Source: Symbiodinium natans (taxonomy: Eukaryota; Sar; Dinophyceae; Suessiales; Symbiodiniaceae). Taken from it: a DNA stretch of 60,170 nt. The translations under genes and the position numbers were made by a program. The notes beneath the pieces are model-generated. The model was not told the origin of the DNA, did no database searches, and saw only the letters and a program-made list of their open reading frames with translations. Positions 1 to 14,453 of this stretch are shown here, in pieces. The stretch is from assembly GCA_905221605.1 (NCBI GenBank), contig CAJNDS010001213.1, forward strand, positions 767,563-827,732, given 5' to 3'. The first letter of the stretch is position 1. Each line of letters begins with the position of its first letter.

Positions 1-63
1 CGAGGCTTGTAAGCCGTCCCCAAAACTTGCTCCCCGAAGCAATAAGAATTGAAATCCCTTCAG

Positions 64-2458
64 TGGATCCAGAGCTCTTCGCCCGGCGCAGTGGTGATCT
101 GGGCCGACTTGAGCAAGTGCGGCTCTCTACAACCGCAACAGCTGGATGATATCGTCGAAGAAGGGAGACGGGCGGCCGTGGCTTTCAGCAAGAAAGCCTG
201 CTTCTTCCTCATCGGGCCGACCCTCGTCAGCTCGAAGGTGGTGGCTGGAAAGCGCGGGGAGATCAGGCCCCGTGTCGCACACATGCCAACTCACAGAAGC
301 ACACCCTACCCCTCAAAGCTTCCGTAGGCGGATCGAAGACAAACTCGATGCGAAGGGCTTCACATCGGCACTGGTGAGCATTCGCATGGAGACCAACAGC
401 CATGGCAACCGCAAGTTGCCTTTGCTGTTCCCAGCCTGGGTGGCCGTTCCTGATGGGGCAAGCCGGAACATTTTCCTTGGGTCCCAGATGCTGGTCACGG
501 AGTGCTTTGGATTGAACTATAAGAGGGTGTAGGGGTTAGGGTTTCAGTTTAGGGTTTAGGGTTTAGGGTTCAGGGTTTAGGGCATGTTTTGCAAGCTCGC
601 TATCTGTTGAGACCCTTGCTTAAACCCTTTGACCTACAGACTGAAATCCCAGGTGCACGCGTCAGGAAGTTTCTTGGCTCCCGACAAGAGACTACAGGGT
701 GCCTCGCAGCAAGAACAGTGCCCCGTGCACTACCGAAGGCGCCGAGCGGATGCTAGCGCCCAATTCATGACCTGGTGACCTTTCCGATGCATTCCAACAT
801 CCTACTTCAAGGAACCCCGAGCCTCTGATATGTAACTTTCCAAGGAGCTTGTCAGAAGCACAGATGGCAGCCCAGTACCTGGGCGGGACTGCAATGCCGA
901 CGGAAGTTCTCGGGAGCCTCCTCCAGGAAACCCTACATGATTTCGGGGGTAGTGTGCCTGGCTGAGGATGGGTTCTTTTGCTTGGTTGTTCACAGTCGTC
1001 AGGACGTGCAGCTGGACAAGTCACTGGTTGCTCTGGTGAACCTCACACCCTACGACTCGTGCTTGGAACGAGCTTGCGTGGCCAACACGACTGGGGGCGG
1101 CCCCAGGCTTTGCTTGCAAATGACATCATCATCGTGAAACTACTTCTAAACCCTCATCCCCAAAACCGTAGTTTCCCCCTAGCACCTGAAGCCCAAGACT
1201 TGCGTTTAGTTTTAAAACGAACATCCTCCTCAGGATGGTTTCTTACAGTGTCAGCCCGGAGTCTGTGGAGACGCTCTACGCGCAAAGGCTCATGGCGCAA
1301 CGCCTGTTGGAGGTACTGAAGTCCTTGTGTGGAAGTCTTGCCCAGAAGCCTTCTGAAGTCCTTGTGTGTTTGGGCCGCCAGACCGTTTCCGTGTAACCTG
1401 TCTCCTTCTAGCAACGCAGGATTGGAAGAGCGGTGGCCACACGTTGGGCAACATCCCTGCCTACGCACCCACCCTTGATGATCACAGCCTGGTGGTTTGC
1501 ACCATGGTTCAAACGCAGCAGGGCAAACCCTGCTTGAGTTTGCCTGCCTCTTTCCGGTCCAAGTGGTCGGACGATCCGGTGCGGCAGAAGCAGTGGCAGC
1601 AAGAGATGACAAGCTTCGACGGCAGGCTGAGGGGGAGGGGGGAGGGGGGCGGAGGGGGGGGGGAGGGGGAGGGGGGGGGAAAGGGGGAGAGGGGGGGAGG
1701 GGGGAGGAGGGGGGGAGGGGGGGGAGGGGGGAAGGGGGGGAGGAGGGGAGAGGGGGGAGGGGGGATCTAAATTCCCAACCTTCCTTGGTTTCGCATTCTC
1801 ATGAGAAGCTCCACGCAGGTTTGGGCAAGAGGCTGTGTCCGCACCACCGCCGCCAGCCGCAGCGGACGACGCACCGGCGGCAACCGTGGGTGCCGCGACC
1901 TGGGCAGGAGAGCCCTGCACCGCTGGTGATCTTGACAGCATCTATGAGACGGTGTCGTCTTGCAGTGGAAGACTCCCCACCACGCTCTTGAAGATCGTGA
2001 AGGCTACCCCCCGAGACGGCTCTGCGGCTAAAGACATCGTGGATGGCCAGACAAACAAACTGTTCATCGCACCCTGGCAAGAAAATACTTTCCCCCCCCC
2101 CCCCCCCCGGAAAACCCTTCACTCGACCCTAAACCCTAAACCCTAAACCCTAAACCCTAAACCCTAAACCCGAAACCCTAAACCCTAAACCCTAAACCCT
2201 AAGCCCTAAGCCCTAAACCCCGAGCTTGTTGACAACGTAGGGCCTAGGGTGCACGGCTATATTTTTTAAGGTTTTGCTCATGATACCGTTTTTCGGTGAG
2301 ATCAGGTCGGGCTGGAGGAAGTCACCCTCACCTCTCAGCAGTTCCTGATCGGCCACGATCGTGCCACCTTCATGCCGGCTGCAAAGGTGCAGAAGTTGTT
2401 GGAGGGCGGAGGCCGGACCGACAGTGTCAGCGCAGTTCCTGTTGGCTCAGCTCGATGA
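64..2458 (+). CDS. Multi-exon gene of unknown function, 5' end outside the window
   Basis: Exons read by frame and splice signals: 64-260, 328-~490, 653-~774, ~858-950, 996-~1095, 1249-1312, 1420-1625, 1819-2080 and 2306-2458 (stop TGA 2456-2458). The last junctions agree in phase: exon 1249-1312 ends on a codon before a GT donor and 1420 resumes in phase 0; 1625 ends with two bases of a codon before a GC donor and 1819 supplies the third; 2080 to 2306 is phase 0 with a GA donor. The protein is rich in ordinary globular segments (for example DWKSGGHTLGNIPAY and AATWAGEPCTAGDLDSIYET) plus a short APPPPAAADDAPAA linker. I recognise no family. The boundaries of the first four exons are uncertain, and the final exon could instead splice on before the stop. 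Confidence 0.55.
541..586. repeat. Interstitial telomere-like TTTAGGG repeat in an intron
   Basis: About six slightly degenerate TTTAGGG units lie just after the exon ending near 490. The same motif recurs in most non-coding parts of the window. Confidence 0.9.
1626..1766 (+). repeat. GGGGA-rich purine tract within a GC-AG intron
   Basis: The plus strand is almost pure G with spaced A. It fills most of the intron 1626-1818 of the first gene. It is a strong homopurine/homopyrimidine tract with many G-runs and could form triplex or G-quadruplex structures. Open frames through it are composition artefacts. Confidence 0.9.
2089..2222. repeat. Poly-C run followed by a CCCTAAA telomere-like array in an intron
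   Basis: A C run at ~2091-2108 is followed by about 13 CCCTAAA units from 2127 to 2219, some changed to CCCGAAA or CCCTAAG. The array sits inside the intron 2081-2305 of the first gene. Confidence 0.92.
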
Positions 2459-2545
2459 TCGTTTTTGCTGCAGACATTTTTGCCTGCCCCAAGCATCTAG
2501 TGCTAGGTTAGGGCTACTGTAACTCCTTCGCTGCCACTGAGCTCG

Positions 2546-7582
<5,037 letters not shown>

Positions 7583-7869
7583 GAGCGCCGTTTCCTGATC
7601 AGCCAGCCAGCCTGTGATCGCATCAGCGTTGAGAAAGAATATAACGTTTCAAAAGCCAAGACTTTTCTGCGATCACTGCACCGCTGCTTTTAATCGAAGC
7701 CCTCTGTCAAGCAGTGCCGCAGTGAAATGATGGGATGCACCCTGGGTTCTTGTCTTGTAGTAAGACGATAGATTCTTTCAAGTGCCTGTATTTATCTGGT
7801 CCTGGTTCCTTTTCTTGGTCAGAGGCTTTCAGCCCCCGGTCCAGGTGGCGGGCCTTTCATCTGCTGGGG

Positions 7870-8327
7870 TTTGAGGGCATCGCTAAGTGCTTCGGGTTTT
7901 TGAAGTGTAGTGTTTTAAGCAATACAGGTCTTGTAACCCGAGACCATATCATATTCAGAAGTTTGAGGGCATCGCTAAGTGCTTAGGATTTTTGAAGTGT
8001 AGTTTTTTTAAGCAATACAGGTCGTGTAACCCGATACCATATGATATTCAGAAGTTTGAGAGCGTCGCTAAGTGCTTCGGATTTTTGAAGTGTAGTTTTG
8101 TTAAGTACAGGTCGTGTAACCCGATACCATATGATATTCAGAAGTTTGAGAGCATCGCTAAGTGCTTCGGATTTTTGAAGTGTAGTTTTGTTAAGTACAG
8201 GTCGTGTAACCCGATACCATATGATAGTCAGAAGTTTGAGGGCATCGCTAAGTGCTTCGGATTTTTGAAGTGTAGTTTTGTTAAGCAATACAGGTCTTGT
8301 AACCCGATACCATATCATATTCAGAAG
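7870..8327 (+). repeat. Five tandem ~92 bp monomers directly upstream of the retroelement gag ORF
   Basis: Units start at 7870, 7962, 8055, 8145 and 8235 with lengths 92, 93, 90, 90 and 93. Each begins TTTGAGRGCRTCGCTAAG and ends near ATATCATATTCAGAAG. Units 3 and 4 are nearly identical. The array stops 5 bp before the ATG of gag. It shows no similarity to the candidate 3' LTR. Open frames cross it on both strands because two units are 90 bp, a multiple of three. Confidence 0.92.
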
Positions 8328-8332
8328 GTCGA

Positions 8333-10834
8333 ATGCAACAGCTACAGGGTCAAACCCAACTAATATGTGCTCAAAGGGCTCAGGCTCAGGAGTTGAGAAA
8401 TCAGGCCCAGGACCTTGAGATCCAGCATTTGAGGAGGCAACTTGAGGAGGAGAAGGCTATGAGGGAGCAGTTGGCGAGGGAGGCGGCAGCTTCAAGCAGT
8501 GCCCCGCAGGCCCCGCCGCAAATGCAGGTCCCCATACCCCTCCAGGTGCCATCGTCGCAAGATGCTCAGGTCCACACTTCCTCTGCGCATCAGGTGCAGG
8601 ATGTTGCAGCGCCAGCGGTTGGTGCTTTGAGAGCGCCCGTTCAAGCTGCAGCAGCAGCCGCGTCAGGGTTTTCGTCCAACTTCTGGTCAGGGTTGCAGGG
8701 TTCCCATAGGTTGCCCAGCAGTGCAACCCCGCCCGGAGGGGTCGGGCAGTCCTACGACGCAGCACAGGTGAATTTGGCTTGTTCTGCTCCAAACCCCCCT
8801 TCTCAGGCCGAAAACCTGGGTCTGGGCCAGATCTGGCCTCAAGGCTCAGGAATGCCACAGGTGCCACAGGTGCAAGGTACACAGGTGCCCGCATCTCCAC
8901 CCGGAGGGGTTGGACCCGCTGCCTATGCACAGGTGCCACACGTGCAAGGTACACAGGTGCCCGCATCTCCACCCGGAGGGGTTGGACCCGCTGCCTATGC
9001 ACAGGTGCCACAGGTTTCAGGCGCAGGTACACAGGTGCCGCTTGCACAGGTATCAGGTGCCCAGGCCAGTGCAGCTCCAGGAGGAGCACCTGCAGCAAGT
9101 GCAACGCCGTGTGCAGCAGCTACCTCAGGCAATCCCATGATGGATGCCTTGTTTGCAGGAATGCAGCAGCTTCAAACCATGCAGGCGCAGGGCATGCGGG
9201 ATAAGAGTGTTGTTAGCAACGCCCCTGAAGCCGTCAAGCCAGGCACTACTGCACTTCCCATGCTGAAAGCTCCTGATCCGATGAGTGGTTCGTTGGATTT
9301 TCAGGATTGGTTGGAGTTAGTTGCAGGGTTGATGGGTGATTTGTCCGATTCCTCGCATGATTGGTGGACCGCAGTGCTGCAGGCGAGCCGTGACGCATAT
9401 GAAAGGTGGGTTAAGGCTACTCCGCTCGATCGCATCAGGGTAGAGGTTGACGAGCGCCCGGAGCTGGTTGAGGGAAAGTGGTCCAGGGTCAACGCGCGTG
9501 CGTGCACCATGATTTTAGCAGCCTTAGATCAAGGGGTAAAAGCGGAAATGGTAGCTCGCAGGACCACTCAAGTAGCCACTCAAATCATGTTTCGGCTTTA
9601 CACGCTGTATCAGCCTGGAGGTTCCACGGAAAAGGCGTTGGTGTTGAATCACCTGCAAAATCCCAGTGTTGTTCAGGATGTGGTGTCAGGTGTGGCTGCA
9701 CTGAGGGCATGGGGTAGGTGGCACAAGCGGTGCATCGACTGCGGTATGGTGGCCCCAGATCCTACAGTTCTTGCCGGTGCCCTCACCAAAATGACCAACC
9801 ATATCCTAAGCCAAAATCCGGACCCTATGTTCCGAACTCAGATGGTTCGCAGCATGTTGCACATCGAGACTCACCCTTCGGAAGATGCGGTTCAGGAGTA
9901 TCACAAGCACTTGTTAGCCGAGTTTGAAACCATGGCTGGAGCACAGATTGCCAAAAAGGGTGGGTCAGGCAACAATGCCGCTCTGAAGGCCATTGATGCT
10001 TCGGGGGGCAAGTCGGGGGGAAAAGGGGGTGAAGCTAAGGGTGGGGGGAAGGGTAAGCCGTGCAAGTACTTTCTTACGCCTAAGGGGTGCAAGTTCGGTG
10101 CGAAATGCAAGGCCCCTCACTCCATGAGCGACCTGCCAGCGGCTGAAAGGTTTAAGAAGTGCCTGAATTGTGGCTCTGAGGAGCATCGCGTCAAAGATTG
10201 CAAGGCTGGAAAGGCCGAACCCAAGGCACTGGAGCAGAAGCCGTCAGTCCAGGCAGCCTCCACCTCCACATCATCCTCCGCGCCACCCGTTGTCCAGGCC
10301 ACGCCTGTTCTATCCATGGATTCCTTCCTTCAGCATGCATCCCACGCCTTGAGGCAGCTTGAAGCTGCGCATGCCACTCATGGGCAACAGCCGTCGCAGG
10401 GTCCAGCATCTACTGCGCCGGCCCCAGCGGCTCCCACTCCTGACGGAGGTGGCGCGCAGCAGCCTTCAAATCCATCCCTCAAGAGGCTCACAATACGCTC
10501 ACTCATGCCTGCGAGCTGTTTCCCGGTTTCGGGTCCCCAAACCGGGAGTTTTCCTGAGCCCTCCGAGCCACCTTTCATTGGACATGCCCTTCTGGACTCA
10601 GGGGCCACTCACCCGATGCGGCAAGCCTCATCTGAGGAGGAATGGGAGGTCGCTGAGGAGGTGCAGGTGAGTTTAGCCGGCGATCAGAGCACGTTCATGC
10701 GTTTGACCCGTGCCGGCACACTCCTCCTGCCTCCCGGGGCAGCCAATAGTTCCTATGGGTGCCATCATCGAGCAGTTGGGGTATTCATTGAGTTGGTCCG
10801 CTGGTTGTTGCAAGCTCTATGCTCCAGATGGTAA
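8333..10834 (+). CDS. gag: Retrotransposon gag with double zinc motif and protease active site
   Basis: 833 codons from ATG 8333. Residues ~1-55 are a charged Q/R/E coiled-coil-like segment. Residues ~60-280 are Pro/Ala/Gln-rich low complexity with two 24-residue repeats. A capsid-like helical region (LDFQDWLELVAGLMGDLSD onward) lies at ~320-530. A basic Gly/Lys stretch precedes a C-x8-C-x5-C-x3-H finger (codons 10061-10120) and a C-x2-C-x4-H-x4-C knuckle (10160-10201), expected to bind the element RNA. The aspartic protease motif LLDSGATH has its Asp codon at 10595-10597. The frame leaves the true protein near 10735, so the last ~30 residues are out of frame. The 5' part of gag may be missing. 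Confidence 0.9.
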   Translation: MQQLQGQTQLICAQRAQAQELRNQAQDLEIQHLRRQLEEEKAMREQLAREAAASSSAPQAPPQMQVPIPLQVPSSQDAQVHTSSAHQVQDVAAPAVGALRAPVQAAAAAASGFSSNFWSGLQGSHRLPSSATPPGGVGQSYDAAQVNLACSAPNPPSQAENLGLGQIWPQGSGMPQVPQVQGTQVPASPPGGVGPAAYAQVPHVQGTQVPASPPGGVGPAAYAQVPQVSGAGTQVPLAQVSGAQASAAPGGAPAASATPCAAATSGNPMMDALFAGMQQLQTMQAQGMRDKSVVSNAPEAVKPGTTALPMLKAPDPMSGSLDFQDWLELVAGLMGDLSDSSHDWWTAVLQASRDAYERWVKATPLDRIRVEVDERPELVEGKWSRVNARACTMILAALDQGVKAEMVARRTTQVATQIMFRLYTLYQPGGSTEKALVLNHLQNPSVVQDVVSGVAALRAWGRWHKRCIDCGMVAPDPTVLAGALTKMTNHILSQNPDPMFRTQMVRSMLHIETHPSEDAVQEYHKHLLAEFETMAGAQIAKKGGSGNNAALKAIDASGGKSGGKGGEAKGGGKGKPCKYFLTPKGCKFGAKCKAPHSMSDLPAAERFKKCLNCGSEEHRVKDCKAGKAEPKALEQKPSVQAASTSTSSSAPPVVQATPVLSMDSFLQHASHALRQLEAAHATHGQQPSQGPASTAPAPAAPTPDGGGAQQPSNPSLKRLTIRSLMPASCFPVSGPQTGSFPEPSEPPFIGHALLDSGATHPMRQASSEEEWEVAEEVQVSLAGDQSTFMRLTRAGTLLLPPGAANSSYGCHHRAVGVFIELVRWLLQALCSRW
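8861..9004 (+). repeat. Two 72 bp in-frame repeats inside gag
   Basis: The copies 8861-8932 and 8933-9004 differ at very few positions. A third, partial copy starts at 9005. Each encodes 24 residues of the type VQGTQVPASPPGGVGPAAYA. Confidence 0.93.
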
Positions 10835-12005
10835 GGTGGTTCGGCTCAGGGTTCGTACTGGGTGTCCCGAGGTGATGGAGAGCCAGGCCTTAACCATGAT
10901 TTCCAAGTTGGAGGAGCACAAGCTGCAACAGGTTGATGAGCTGAGGAAAAGGACGCAGGAAGGAAAGGACAGGATTCGTGAGGCCCGAATCGCATTGGAC
11001 AAGACTTGGTGGGACCATCTGGTTGAGTACGCCCGAGATGGTAACCTCACAGCAGGGGAAATGGCTATTGCACAGGCTCCGTTCTTCAGTGAGGTTCCGG
11101 AGCAAGCGTTGCGTGGCATTCTCCCGTCGGAAGATGTGGACTCATTTTGGCGAGCGCTGTCCGAGGCTTTTCCCAACCTCAACAGGAGGAGGAGGAAGGC
11201 GCTACATCGTTCCACCAAATGGGTTGTTCACTTGTTTGCAGGCCCTCAACCCCATGAAGAGCTTCTCAAGCTGCAGTCGGATGGAACGGTGGTGGTGGAG
11301 TTGGACATCGCACGCTCCAGCATCCACAATCTGTACTCCGAGCCACTTTGGAGGTTGTTGGTGAAAGCGGCGAGGGATGGGCGCATTGCAGCTGTGATTG
11401 GCGGCCCTCCTTGTCGTACCATGTCAGTTCTTCGGCACAAGCCCGGAGGTCCAAGGCCAGTGCGGTCCCCTGCTGAGCCGTATGGTCTGAGCGATCTTAG
11501 TGCTGCCGAGCGTGAGCTCGTAGACAATGACACGGGCCTGTTTGCACGGATGTTGTTCTTGCACGCAGCTGCGACAGCCGGGAGGCGTGTCCATCGTCAA
11601 TCGGCGGAACAATCGTCGCAGGTGGCATTCTTGCTTGAGCAGCCTCAGCCAGTTGACCGCTATCTGCCTTCGGGCCACACCTTGGTTGGTGAAGTTCCCT
11701 CGTTTTGGCACACGACCCTATGGCAGGCCTACGCCTCAGAGGCCGGCCTGTTCGAGGTCGACTTTGACCAAGGTGCGTTGGGCCATGTGACCACGAAGCC
11801 AACCACCATAGGCACGAACCTTCCTGACCTGAGGGGCTTGCACGGCCTCCGGGAGGAGAGTCCTAAGCCAGCGTGGACAGGCGACTCAAAGGACTTAGCC
11901 GCGTGGGCGCCGCACTTTGTTAGAGCCATAGTGCAAGCACTACAGTGTTGGCCTCGCTACCAGCTATGCCGCATGAGTCCCGAGGACTGGCAACTACATG
12001 TATAA
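10736..12005 (+). pseudogene. pol: Pol fragment 1: end of protease and C5-methyltransferase-like domain
   Basis: This frame continues the protein after the +1 shift near 10735: protease remainder (QPIVPMGAIIEQLGY), a helical charged linker, then a ~250-residue domain described separately, then the start of the integrase zinc-binding region. It ends at TAA 12003-12005. The next ORF continues in the same frame with no gap, so the TAA is a single nonsense change rather than a gene boundary. It lies directly before NNHVPYRRDCGVC, the integrase zinc finger. Confidence 0.88.
11212..11960 (+). other. C5-cytosine methyltransferase-like domain inside pol
   Basis: Motifs appear in the canonical C5-MTase order. 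Motif I-like VVHLFAG is at 11224-11243 (canonical DLFAG, Asp replaced by His). VVELDI follows at ~11293. Motif IV IGGPPCRTMS has the catalytic-type Cys codon at 11412-11414. A motif VI-like FLLEQPQ has its Glu codon at 11637-11639. FDQGALGHVTTKPTTIGTNL at ~11763-11825 stands where the motif VIII region is expected. Copia elements of dinoflagellates are known to have captured cytosine methyltransferases. Whether this divergent version is active is unknown; the His in motif I and CRTMS instead of CQ-FS are unusual. Confidence 0.72.
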
Positions 12006-14453
12006 AATAACCACGTTCCGTACCGTAGGGATTGTGGGGTTTGTGTGCGTGGCGCCGGCACCGGCCGTAGGCATCAAGGAGTCGCACATCCTGATGTATA
12101 TTGCCTGTCTGCCGACGTGGCTGGACCCATCAGGGTCCCCGCAAAAGACCCCGAAGGTAGGAGCAAGCATCCGCCGGTGTTCCGGTACTTCTTAGCGGCG
12201 TCGTATCGTTTTCCTAAACTCCAGGGGACAAAGGACGAACCCAACCCAACGCAGGTTGATGGGTTCGATGACCCTTCACTCCACCCTGGCGGGGAGGACG
12301 AGTTAGCTGATGTTGTTGTGGAAGGCCCGCCGGAGCCAGAACACCACCCTGACGGGGAGGACGTACTGCCTGAGGATTGTTTAGGATATTGTCCTACAAG
12401 TGACGAGTCCGATGCTCCACGCGTTGCTGCTGCGAAGGCCAAGGCCAAGGCCAAGGATAAAGCCCACAAACCCAAGGAAGAGCACCCTTGGGAGCACGCT
12501 AAGTGTGACTTTGAAGCTCCGCCCGGTTTAGCTAGGTTGGTGTTTGTTGTTCCGTTACACACGAACAAGAGTGAAGCGGTGCTAGAAGCACTGCAACAAG
12601 TGTTCCTGGAACTGCGTTCGTTGAACCTTCCTGTGTTGCGTTTCCACTCGGATAGGAGTCGGGAGTTCTTCAACAAAAGGACCCGTGCTTGGTTCCATGA
12701 GCATGGCGTGCGCACCACAACTGACACGCCGCAGCAGAACGGAGCAGCCGAAAACACAATCCGTTGGCTAAAGGCTAGGGCACGCACGCTTCTGGCACAG
12801 GCCGAGGTTGGAACGGAGCACTGGGCTTGTGCAATGGCCACGGCAGCATCGCAGCAACGAGCGCAACAGCTAGGCCTCAAGTCTAAGCTTGCCGCGCCGT
12901 TTGGGGCGCCGTGTTCCGTGAAGCTCAAGTTTTACGGACCTTCTAGGGGTGACTTAGGGGATAGGTGGGTAGAGGGCAAGTACATGGGTTTGTCGCCTTC
13001 TGTCAATGATGGCCACGTCGTCCTACGCAATGATGGAGTGGGGAACGGCTTTCTCCAAACACTCCACGTGCGCTCACGCCTCCACTCGCCAGAAATGCCC
13101 GACCGTGTGTATGAGGGCGATGTGAGGGAGCCCGCGCCGCTCGAGCCAGCAAGGCGTGTGCGTGGGAAGTCTGCGCCAGCAGCTGGCGAGCCATCCTTGC
13201 CGCCGCCGCCCGTTCCGCCGCCGGAAGGTGAGCGTGCGCCGGAACCTGCCTTACCTCCACGTCGCGTCCGACTCCGTGAGAAGTCAAGCCTTGCAGTTCG
13301 TGAGTCCCGGTTGTCACCACTACCTGACGGTGAGTGTCCGCCTGAGCAAGCCTTGCCTAAAGGTTTAGGTGTAGTGGGTGAAGCCGTTGAGGAGGAGGTT
13401 AGGGCTAGTCGGTTTAGTGTTGTGGACCTTGAGGGTTTTGCCAAGGAGTTGCTGCTTGAAGACTGGGACCTCGAAGAGGCCATGTGGGTCTTGGTCCAGT
13501 TCAGCCGTCTGCAGTCCCTTAAGGCCGGCCTTTACCGACATGGTGGTGTAGTAGGCACCACAAGCGTTACAAACTCCCACTCTTGGCTCACAGAGCTTAT
13601 GGCAGCGACGCTTCTGTCTGTAAGCCCAGAGGCCGAATTCACAAGTCTTTGGCTCTCAAACACTAACCCCATGTCCCTGCATGCAGACCATAACAACGTA
13701 GAAGGGTCTGTTAACGTAGTCCTTCCACTCAAGCTCCCTCCTGAAGGAGGAGACTTGTGGGTAGAACTGCGAGCAGGAGATGTCCTCCACGGGCCTGTTG
13801 AGCAAAGAGTTGACGGTGCAGGAAAGAAGTGGTTGGGCACAACGCACAGCCTACTGAGAGGCAAGCCCTTCTACCTTGACCCCAAACGCCGTCATGCAGC
13901 CACTCCTTTTGAAGGTGAAAGGGTTGTGCTCGTAGCGTACACTGTAAACACCTTAGGGAAAGTCCCAGAGTCTGAGCTTCAAGCCCTTGAGTCCTTAGGC
14001 TTTCCGCTCCCTGCCTCAGCGCGCTTACCACTCACGACGCAGCAAGATGTAAGGCGCCTAGACGTGTTTGACATGTTCGAGGAGGGCCCCTTAGAGCTCG
14101 CAAGTGAAGACAGCTCAAGGGAAGCGCAGAAAGTAGACAAGGGTGGGGGTTGGAAGGAGACTCAAAAGGTTGAGGCTGGAACTGTAGAGCTAGAGGTGTC
14201 ATGGAACCTCAAGCACACCCCAGACTCTCACACAGCGCAGCGCGAGCAAGCGTTCTGCGCTTTGCAGATCCTGGAGCCACAACCCCCCACACAGGTTGAG
14301 GAGGAGCCTTGGCCAGAGCAGCCCGTGCAGTGGGAACTCTCCTTTCCAAACCACAGACGGGTGAGTGGCTGTGTGCACTCCGGTCTGACGACCTGGACCC
14401 GCGTCTTTGCAAGTCCGAGCCAGTGTTCACCCCGGACATTGAGCAGTTGCTAA
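12006..14453 (+). pseudogene. pol: Pol fragment 2: integrase and 2OG-Fe(II)-oxygenase-like domain
   Basis: Same frame as the previous fragment. The integrase HHCC-type finger (HVPYRRDCGVC) is at 12012-12050. The DDE core has Asp codons at 12114-12116 and 12651-12653 and Glu at 12750-12752, with the copia signature TPQQNGAAEN. The two Asp are ~178 residues apart because an acidic, then KAKAKAKDK-rich, segment of about 110 residues interrupts the core. Asp2 to Glu has 32 intervening residues rather than the usual ~35. After the integrase come a Pro/Arg-rich linker and the oxygenase-like domain (~13430-13960). The true frame is lost at ~14340-14365; the last ~30 codons are out of frame. Confidence 0.88.
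13430..13960 (+). other. 2-oxoglutarate/Fe(II) oxygenase-like domain between integrase and RT
   Basis: Fe-binding H-x-D is visible in MSLHADHNN (His codon 13680-13682, Asp 13686-13688). The distal His is in KRRHAATPFEG (13893-13895). An Arg nine residues later (13920-13922) in GERVVLVAYT fits the 2OG-carboxylate-binding Arg. Between them lie a GGDLWVEL strand and a GKPFYLDP turn, as in double-stranded beta-helix dioxygenases of the AlkB and TET/JBP types. The assignment rests on this motif spacing only. It is placed after integrase and before RT, where ordinary copia elements have only a linker. Confidence 0.65.

Noticed and set aside
1154-1941. Long minus-strand frames opposite the first gene
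   Set aside because: They run through the G-rich tract and lie antisense to phase-consistent exons.
8328-8333. A 5' LTR before gag
   Set aside because: No sequence matching the 16984-17250 candidate was found between 7500 and 8333.
7983-8363. ORFs through the 92 bp monomers with a 30-residue repeat
   Set aside because: Two monomers are exactly 90 bp, so both strands stay open. No start context or independent support.
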